Positions 5,914 to 9,447 of a stretch of DNA of 9,447 nucleotides are shown here, one piece after another. Within the stretch, counting starts at the first letter, position 1. Every line of letters starts with the position of its first letter. A program made the translations under genes and the position numbers. Under the pieces are notes generated by a model, which saw only the letters and a program-made list of their open reading frames with translations, was not told the DNA's origin and did no database searches. The DNA is taken from NCBI GenBank assembly GCA_040775095.1, contig JAXGTD010000147.1:1-9447 (forward strand). The letters run 5' to 3'. The DNA is from JAXGTD01 sp040775095 (lineage in GTDB: Bacteria; Pseudomonadota; Gammaproteobacteria; Chromatiales; Chromatiaceae).

Positions 5914-5959
5914 CTACGTGTTGCGCGGCAGGCACCGAAAGCTCCGGCGTTACCCCAAG

Positions 5960-6001
5960 AAAAAAGGCCGACTCTGGAGCTACCCGGAGCCGGCCTTTTT
6001 T
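5960..6001. terminator. Strong bidirectional intrinsic terminator
   Basis: AAAAAAGGCCG (5960-5970) pairs with CGGCCTTTTTT (5991-6001). After one mismatch the stem continues as CTCTGG with CCGGAG, closing on a short loop. Either strand ends the stem in a run of six U. It therefore suits transcripts from the tRNA on the minus strand, whose 3' end is 22 bases away, and read-through from the membrane protein gene on the plus strand. Confidence 0.9.
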
Positions 6002-6023
6002 GTCTGTTCAATCAGTCGTTTAG

Positions 6024-6098
6024 TGGTGGGCGCGGCTGGGTTCGAACCAGCGACCCCTGCCGTGTGAAGGCAGTGCTCTCCCACTGAGCTACGCGCCC
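6024..6098 (-). tRNA. tRNA-Val (anticodon CAC)
   Basis: The 75-nt cloverleaf includes an encoded CCA (6024-6026). Acceptor stem GGGCGCG/CGCGCCC (6092-6098 with 6028-6034), D-arm GCTC/GAGC, anticodon stem CTGCC/GGCAG with loop TTCACAC, 5-base variable loop, and T-arm GCTGG-TTCGAAC-CCAGC all pair perfectly. The anticodon CAC occupies 6064-6066 and reads GUG. E. coli covers valine with GAC and UAC only. A dedicated CAC isoacceptor fits a GC-rich genome that uses GTG heavily. The gene has its own promoter and terminator. Confidence 0.97.
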
Positions 6099-6113
6099 TA
6101 TGCGAGCTGGAGA

Positions 6114-6142
6114 ATACTAGTCGCTGGCGGGTCCGGGGTCAA
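6114..6142 (-). promoter_or_regulatory. Promoter of the tRNA-Val gene
   Basis: On the minus strand, TTGACC (6137-6142) is separated by exactly 17 bases from TAGTAT (6114-6119). This puts the expected start near 6107, about 9 bases before the mature tRNA 5' end at 6098. The -35 matches five of six and the -10 four of six consensus positions. This is the clearest sigma-70 promoter in the window. Confidence 0.7.
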
Positions 6143-6191
6143 ACCGGATTGCGGGTTTGCCATCACGTTCGGCGGCTGGCGGAAACGCGGC

Positions 6192-6210
6192 GGCGGGGCG
6201 TTGCCCCGCC
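6192..6210 (-). terminator. Hairpin after pyruvate kinase (possible terminator)
   Basis: GGCGGGGC (6192-6199) and GCCCCGCC (6203-6210) form a perfect 8-bp stem with a 3-base loop. It begins 28 bases past the pyruvate kinase stop and lies before the tRNA promoter. Only a short TTT follows on the minus strand (around 6183), so it is a weak intrinsic terminator at best. Confidence 0.45.
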
Positions 6211-6237
6211 CCGTGGCCTGCCGGCGGACTGGCGACG

Positions 6238-7686
6238 CTAACGGCAGTGGCGTGGGTCGCCGGGCTCGAGCTCGATGATCTCCATGCGGTGGTTGCCGCA
6301 GGGGTATTCCGCGGATGGCCCCTGGGTGAGCAACACCAGTCCGCTGTCGACACCCTGGTTGGCGAGCCAGTCGCGGACGAAACCGGTCCAGTCGCCGCGG
6401 TCGTTCTCGACATCGACGGCATGGACGCCGTAGGTGAACTGCAGGGCTTGGGATGTGTTGTGGGCGGGGCTGAAGGCGACGATCCAACAGGGCAGACGAA
6501 AGCGCGCGATGCTGCGCGCGGTGTTGCCGCTGCGGGTCGGTACGGTGATCACACGCGGCGCGCTGCGCTCGACCGTGTGGTAGACGCTGCGGGCGATCAG
6601 ATCGACGGCGCGCAGGCTGCCGCCGGTGCCGTAGGCGCCGAGCGCCTGGGCCAGCAGGCGGCCGTCGCGCTCGGGCTCGATGGCGGCGGCGATGCCGGCG
6701 AGCATCCCGACGGCCTCGACCGGGAAGCGGCCCATGGCCGACTCGGCGGAGAGCATGACGCAGTCGGTACCGCCGAGGATGGCATTGGCCACGTCGGTGG
6801 CCTCGGCGCGGGTGGGGCGCCGGAACAGGACCATCGATTCGAGCATCTGGGTGGCGGTGATGACCGGCTTGCCCGCGAGGTTGGCCTTTTCGGTGATCTG
6901 GCGCTGGGCGACGGCGATGCGCTCGATGGGGATCTCGACGCCGAGGTCGCCGCGGGCCACCATGATGCCGTCGGCCGCGCGCAGGATCGCGTCGAGGTTG
7001 TCGAGTGCACTGGCGCGCTCGATCTTGGCGATGATGAAGGGGTTGTAGTCCATCTCGCGGGCGGCCTGGCGAACCGCCTCGATGTCTGCGGCGGTGGCGA
7101 CGAACGACTGGCTTACCGCATCGACGCCATGCGTGGCGGCAAATCGCAGCCATTCATGGTCGTTGTCGGTGAAGGCGCTGATGCCGAGGTCGATACCCGG
7201 CAGGTTGAGCCCCTTGCGTGAGCGCAGCTCGCCGCCGGCGCGCACGTTGCAGACCACGTCGGTCGCGGTGACCGAGACCACCTTGAGCAGAATGAAGCCG
7301 TCGTTCAGAAACAGGCGGTCGCCGGGACTGACCGCGGCGGGCAGACCTGGAAAGGTGACGCTGACCCGGGATGCGCTGCCAACGACGTCGTCGGTGGTGA
7401 GCGTGATCAGCTCGTCGCGTTGCAGCTCGATCGGCTCGGCGGCCAGATCGCCGATGCGCATCTTCGGACCGGGAAGGTCGCCCATGATGGTGACCCGGCA
7501 GCCGGTCTCGCGGGCGGCATCGCGGATGCGCCCGATCAGCGTGGCATGGTAGTCCGGGTCGCCGTGAGAGAAGTTCAGGCGCGCGATGCCAAGCCCTGCC
7601 TGGACCATCTCGCGCAATACCTCCGGCTGCTCCGACGCCGGACCGATGGTGGCGACGATCTTGGTCTTGTGCGGGTAGGGGTTCAT
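6238..7686 (-). CDS. pyk: Pyruvate kinase
   Basis: This enzyme transfers phosphate from phosphoenolpyruvate to ADP, the last step of glycolysis, in the cytosol. The protein has 482 residues, within the bacterial range. Visible motifs are TKIVATIGPAS (8-18), ARLNFSHG (35-42), GDLPGPKMRIG (69-79), the active-site signature IIAKIERASALDN (218-230) with Lys221 and the metal ligand Glu223, ARGDLGVEIP (244-253) with Asp247, and TATQMLESM (277-285). The B domain (about 74-170) is present. The C-terminal effector domain has TRSGNTAR (384-391). The stretch FRLPC (396-400) after it departs from the usual RP wording. GPK in place of GPE predicts a potassium-independent enzyme (see findings). The ATG at 7686 starts right before the first beta strand, with AAAGG 5 bases upstream. 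Longer in-frame starts lack similarity. The gene lies 115 bases downstream of the flavin-reductase-like gene on the same strand, so co-transcription is possible. Confidence 0.96.
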   Translation of the reverse strand: MNPYPHKTKIVATIGPASEQPEVLREMVQAGLGIARLNFSHGDPDYHATLIGRIRDAARETGCRVTIMGDLPGPKMRIGDLAAEPIELQRDELITLTTDDVVGSASRVSVTFPGLPAAVSPGDRLFLNDGFILLKVVSVTATDVVCNVRAGGELRSRKGLNLPGIDLGISAFTDNDHEWLRFAATHGVDAVSQSFVATAADIEAVRQAAREMDYNPFIIAKIERASALDNLDAILRAADGIMVARGDLGVEIPIERIAVAQRQITEKANLAGKPVITATQMLESMVLFRRPTRAEATDVANAILGGTDCVMLSAESAMGRFPVEAVGMLAGIAAAIEPERDGRLLAQALGAYGTGGSLRAVDLIARSVYHTVERSAPRVITVPTRSGNTARSIARFRLPCWIVAFSPAHNTSQALQFTYGVHAVDVENDRGDWTGFVRDWLANQGVDSGLVLLTQGPSAEYPCGNHRMEIIELEPGDPRHCR

Positions 7687-7801
7687 GGTTGCCTTTGGCC
7701 CGTCTTCGGGGCATTGCGTGCGTTGGTTGTGCGAACTTGTACGGCCTTGCGCGACGACGCGCCATTCTCGGGTGCGATCTGCCGCGCCGACGGGGCTGCG
7801 A

Positions 7802-8482
7802 TCAGCCGCGCCGGTCCTGTGCCCCCGCGCGCCAGGCATCGATTGCGGCCGCATCGATCTGGCCGTCGCGCTCGTACAGCCTGTCGAGCTCGGCCCGGCG
7901 TTGCGGCGGGGCCTGGTCCAGCATCCGCGCCACGCTCAGGGCCGGGCCAGCGCCATTGCGGCTGCCGCCGTCGCTGACCGCGGCCAGGTAGATGCTGCGG
8001 TCTCCCGAGGACAAGCTCGACTCGACCCGGCAGTCGAGCCAGGCAAGCGCGTCGTCGATACGCGGACTGCCCAGCGGGGTGGAGCGGGTCTGCAGTCCGT
8101 CGAATTTGTCGGCATCCCAACCGCTCTGCAGGCCGAAGCGCCAGACCAGGTCGAGGCGTTCGATCGGCAGCAGGTGCAGTGCGAAGCGCCCGCTGGCCTC
8201 GATCAGGCGCCAGCTGTGGTGATGTCGGGCCACACCGATGATCATGCGTGGCATCTCGCGCACGATGGACGCGCGCACGACGAAGGTGGCGATGCAGCCG
8301 CCGCGTTCTCGACCATCGGCCGCGGTGATCAGCCACAGCGGCGGATCGTAGAGCGCATAGACGTCACTGATGGCCTGGGCCGCGGTGGCGTCGACGGGCG
8401 GCGGTGGATCCATGGGCACCGGGTTGGTCTCGTTGACGCCGCGTTCCGGGTCCGATCGCTCGGCGGGTCTACGCCATGTCAT
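7802..8482 (-). CDS. Flavin-reductase-like / FMN-binding split-barrel protein
   Basis: The 226-residue cytosolic protein has a split-barrel flavin-binding domain at about residues 41-185. It opens with VYALYDPPLWLITAAD (41-56), then GGCIATFVVRASIV (61-74), where bound FMN phosphate is held in this family. MIIGVARHHHSW (80-91) follows, then IEASGRFALHLLP (94-106). These match flavoredoxin/flavin-reductase-like proteins, which reduce FMN or use it to reduce a partner; the substrate here cannot be told. The N-terminal 35 residues are polar and Pro-rich, and the last 30 or so (RRAELDRLYERDGQIDAAAIDAW) are predicted helical and less conserved. Among three in-frame ATGs, 8482 is favoured: AGGA lies 6 bases before it, directly abuts the ATG at 8488, and is absent before 8413. 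A start at 8413 would trim the non-conserved leader and cannot be excluded. It lies upstream of pyk. Confidence 0.78.
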   Translation of the reverse strand: MTWRRPAERSDPERGVNETNPVPMDPPPPVDATAAQAISDVYALYDPPLWLITAADGRERGGCIATFVVRASIVREMPRMIIGVARHHHSWRLIEASGRFALHLLPIERLDLVWRFGLQSGWDADKFDGLQTRSTPLGSPRIDDALAWLDCRVESSLSSGDRSIYLAAVSDGGSRNGAGPALSVARMLDQAPPQRRAELDRLYERDGQIDAAAIDAWRAGAQDRRG

Positions 8483-8488
8483 GAACAT

Positions 8489-8717
8489 TCCTGGGGTCGG
8501 GCAGCGGTGGTGGTCGGGCCGGTATGGTATGCGACTTTGACGCGGCCCCGAAGATCGAGTACCGATCCAGTTCCGAGCGGTGGTGCGTCATTGCGTCGAT
8601 TCTCGAACGAAATCGCAAGCAAAAATCGGACCACGTACCCCCGGTCATGTCGGAGCACCCCCTGTCGCGGAAGATGGCGCCACCCGGCGGCCCCAACGCC
8701 CGGATGGTGCACCGAAT
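8489..8717 (-). other. Intergenic stretch between the methyltransferase and the flavin-reductase-like gene
   Basis: These 229 bases contain no ORF with protein-like features, no T-tract hairpin and no clear promoter hexamer pair. A 7-bp inverted repeat, CGCCCGG (8697-8703) with CCGGGCG (8724-8730), spans the methyltransferase stop codon and may aid termination. The middle (about 8595-8630) is locally AT-richer and is the most likely place for a promoter of the downstream gene. Confidence 0.4.
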
Positions 8718-9447
8718 CTATCCCCGGGCGGACAAAATCGGTGCCTCCCCGGGGTCCTCGAGTGCCGGCGCTCCCCGGCCCAGGGCGGGTGCGATGATGG
8801 GGGCTGGGTCCGGTTTTTCTCCGATCAGCACATAGTAGGGCACGCGCAGACCCGCCAGATAGGGGACGGGCGCCCGATGCTCCTGCAGCCGGTGCCGCGG
8901 CAGGCGCTCGCGCAGCAGACGGAGGCGGTTGGGGCACAGGCTCACGCCGTCGTGCTTGAACCACCGCGGCCAGAGGGTGCGTGTGAGCCGGCCGTGCCGG
9001 GCCAGACCCGCGGGCGGGGCCGGCTCGGAGACATAGAAATCGACGACACCGAGGGTGCCGCCGGGTTTGAGCATCGCCAGCGCATTGTCGATGGCCGCGC
9101 GCCAGTCCGGGATCATGCTCAGCGAGTAGGCGAAGTAGACGCAATCGACGGGGTGCTCGGGCTGCCAGGTGCAGGCATCGGCCTCGACGACGTGGACATT
9201 GGGCCGTTGCGCCGCGCGCCGCCGCGCGACGACGAGCAGCGAGGGGCAGAGGTCGACGATGTCGATGCGCCCCACGCACGCGAGCCGCTGGCCGAAATAG
9301 CCCAGGTTGTGCCCGGTGCCACCGCCGAGCTCGACGAGGTGGCCGCCCGGCGGAAAGCGCAGCTGGTCGATCAATTCCTGCCGACCCCGCAGGAGTCGCT
9401 CGCGGAAGCTGTCGTAGCGTTCCGCCTGGGGGGCGTATAAAAGCTCC
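8718..9447 (-). CDS. btaB: BtaB-like SAM-dependent methyltransferase (5' end outside the window)
   Basis: The last 242 residues are visible; the reading frame is open to the right edge (ELLYAPQAERYDSFRERLL...). It is a class I Rossmann methyltransferase with motif I VELGGGTGHNLGYFG, then VDLCPSLLVVARRR, VEADACTW, VYFAYSLSMIPDWRAAIDNAL and LKPGGTLGVVDFYVS. The order and wording, especially YSLxMIPDW and the end GLRVPYYVLIGEKP, resemble the methyltransferase that N-trimethylates diacylglycerylhomoserine to the betaine lipid DGTS (BtaB, known from Rhodobacter). The substrate is inferred from similarity alone. The partner BtaA (DUF3419) would be expected upstream, beyond the right edge. A tail of about 30 residues after IGEKP is Pro/Ala-rich and looks non-conserved. 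An internal TTG at 9374 is not the start, since conserved sequence precedes it. Confidence 0.78.
   Translation of the reverse strand, partial: ELLYAPQAERYDSFRERLLRGRQELIDQLRFPPGGHLVELGGGTGHNLGYFGQRLACVGRIDIVDLCPSLLVVARRRAAQRPNVHVVEADACTWQPEHPVDCVYFAYSLSMIPDWRAAIDNALAMLKPGGTLGVVDFYVSEPAPPAGLARHGRLTRTLWPRWFKHDGVSLCPNRLRLLRERLPRHRLQEHRAPVPYLAGLRVPYYVLIGEKPDPAPIIAPALGRGAPALEDPGEAPILSARG

Noticed and set aside
5781..5919. CRISPR-like array from repeats 100 bases apart
   Set aside because: Only two direct copies, the repeat is a near-perfect hairpin with an inverted copy between, spacing is too long, and there are no cas genes.
4664..5935. 423-residue open frame on the minus strand over the end of fumC and the membrane protein gene
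   Set aside because: Low-complexity, Gln/Arg/Gly-rich translation with no motif. It is antisense to well-supported genes and typical of GC-rich shadow frames.
6024..6098. tRNA as a prophage or island attachment site
   Set aside because: No second copy of the tRNA 3' end, integrase or foreign-looking cargo is present in the window.
6157..7221. 354-residue open frame on the plus strand opposite pyruvate kinase
   Set aside because: The opposite frame encodes a complete, motif-perfect pyruvate kinase; this translation is Gly/Ala/Asp-rich without domain features.
7685..8797. 370-residue open frame on the plus strand opposite the flavin-reductase-like gene
   Set aside because: Shadow of the minus-strand gene extended across intergenic sequence; no recognisable motif or ribosome binding site.

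Overview
The window looks like a chromosomal segment of a GC-rich gammaproteobacterium. A purple sulfur bacterium or close relative (Chromatiales) is my best guess. That guess rests on the gene set, the high GC content with strongly GC-biased third codon positions, and the hairpin repeats built on GGTGGGCAAGC. It is inference from pattern memory, not a database result. I see no phage, transposase, CRISPR array or rRNA.

Layout from left to right. (1) 1-1613, plus strand: a tightly packed operon end. It holds the C-terminus of a mercuric-reductase-like FAD/NAD disulfide oxidoreductase, then a family-2 glycosyltransferase (rSAM/selenodomain-associated transferase 2 type), then a DUF2064 transferase (transferase 1 type). 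Each is joined to the next by a start/stop overlap. (2) 1828-2226, plus: glyoxalase I (gloA) with all four metal ligands. It faces a minus-strand ferritin-like gene (2473-2937) across a repeat-containing intergenic stretch. (3) 2938-3381: a 444-base divergent intergenic region with a palindromic repeat and the fumC leader. (4) 3382-4797, plus: a class II fumarase with unusual residues in some conserved motifs. (5) 4979-5764, plus: a DUF2189-type multi-pass membrane protein. Its promoter region carries an Rrf2/IscR-type-1-like site. (6) 5765-6023: three GGTGGGCAAGC hairpins in alternating orientation, then a strong bidirectional terminator. (7) Minus strand from 6098 to the right edge: tRNA-Val(CAC) with its own promoter, pyruvate kinase, a flavin-reductase-like protein, and a BtaB-like SAM methyltransferase whose start lies beyond the right edge.

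Functionally this is mostly housekeeping: methylglyoxal detoxification, iron storage, TCA cycle, the last step of glycolysis, and a valine tRNA. Two small-molecule or lipid modules are cut by the window edges. The left one is a glycosyltransferase pair of the kind found near arsenosugar-type radical SAM genes. The right one is a methyltransferase resembling those that make betaine lipid. I found no convincing new multi-gene system. The observations most worth checking are the IscR-like site before the membrane protein, the motif changes in the fumarase, the three-hairpin repeat cluster, and the potassium-independence signature of the pyruvate kinase.
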